Source: Acidobacteriota bacterium
GTDB lineage: Bacteria; Acidobacteriota; Vicinamibacteria; Vicinamibacterales; CAVVIG01
Direction of reading: 5' to 3'
NCBI GenBank assembly: GCA_003222555.1
Contig: QHWL01000370.1
Coordinates: forward strand, 1-7,620
Length of the DNA stretch: 7,620 nt
Shown here in pieces: positions 7,448-7,620 of the stretch. Every line of letters starts with the position of its first letter. Position 1 is the first letter of the stretch. The position numbers were made by a program, and so were the translations under genes. The notes below the pieces were generated by a model. It did not search any database. It had not been told where the DNA came from and saw nothing but the letters and a program-made list of their open reading frames with translations.

Positions 7448-7545
7448 CGCGTCACCCAGTCGTTTGCCTCGGGCACTCAATTGATGGAGCGCCCGGACGA
7501 TAGCCGACATTAGAGGGTCTCAGGTTGACGGAAAACCCGTTCTTG

Positions 7546-7620
7546 GTCGCGGTAGGGATACGGCTTTCGCCGTACCCCCCGCACGGATCCGTACGAGCGG
7601 ATTTCCCGCATACGGCTCTT
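7546..7620 (-). mobile_element. Group II intron 3' end (domains V and VI), body beyond the right edge
   Basis: On the minus strand, 7618 down to about 7585 reads as domain V. It starts GAGCCGTATGCGGGAAATCC, with the AGC catalytic triad at 7617-7615, a GAAA loop at 7605-7602 and the returning strand CGTACGGATCC. Domain VI follows: GCGG and CCGC form the basal stem, and TACGGC-GAAA-GCCGTA forms the distal hairpin. A two-base TA bulge supplies the branch-point adenosine at 7553, eight bases from a 3' end of GCGAC at 7546. These features define a self-splicing retroelement, and the form resembles bacterial introns that carry a reverse transcriptase. That protein would be encoded in domain IV, outside the window on the right. 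One oddity: the triad G faces A (7588) where a G-U pair is usual. The exact splice boundary could be off by a base or two. Confidence 0.85.

Overview
This GC-rich window looks like Acidobacteriota chromosome, plausibly a Vicinamibacteria-type soil lineage. That placement is inference. It rests on a very long TonB-dependent receptor with an N-terminal carboxypeptidase-regulatory-like domain, next to a large secreted M14 metallopeptidase, a combination common in that phylum. No taxonomic marker gene is present.

Left end (1-255, minus strand): a small membrane or secreted peptide gene overlaps, by four bases (ATGA), the start of a second gene. Only the signal peptide of that second gene lies inside the window. 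Positions 256-774 form a divergent intergenic region holding a strong 33-base inverted repeat and a candidate extended -10 element. Centre-left (775-3741, plus strand): a complete 988-residue outer-membrane TonB-dependent receptor. Converging on it from the right (3853-6473, minus strand) is an M14 zinc carboxypeptidase homologue broken twice. An exact 7-bp tandem duplication just after the NPDG motif shifts the frame, and a second frame change occurs near the C-terminus. The coding signal therefore uses all three minus-strand frames in turn.

Right part (minus strand): a complete 227-residue exported protein of unknown function (6579-7262) lies upstream of the peptidase in the same direction. 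Further right are a hairpin, a short remnant of a right-handed beta-helix repeat protein, and, at the window edge, the 3' end of a group II intron (domains V and VI). The intron body and its likely reverse transcriptase lie beyond the right edge.

The intact functional theme is the cell envelope: a receptor, exported proteins and a formerly exported peptidase. The receptor and peptidase could once have served peptide capture and degradation, but the peptidase is probably inactive if the sequence is correct. No clearly novel defence or mobile system is visible. The most interesting points are the two lesions in the peptidase, the intron beside a gene remnant, and the translationally coupled small-protein pair at the left edge.
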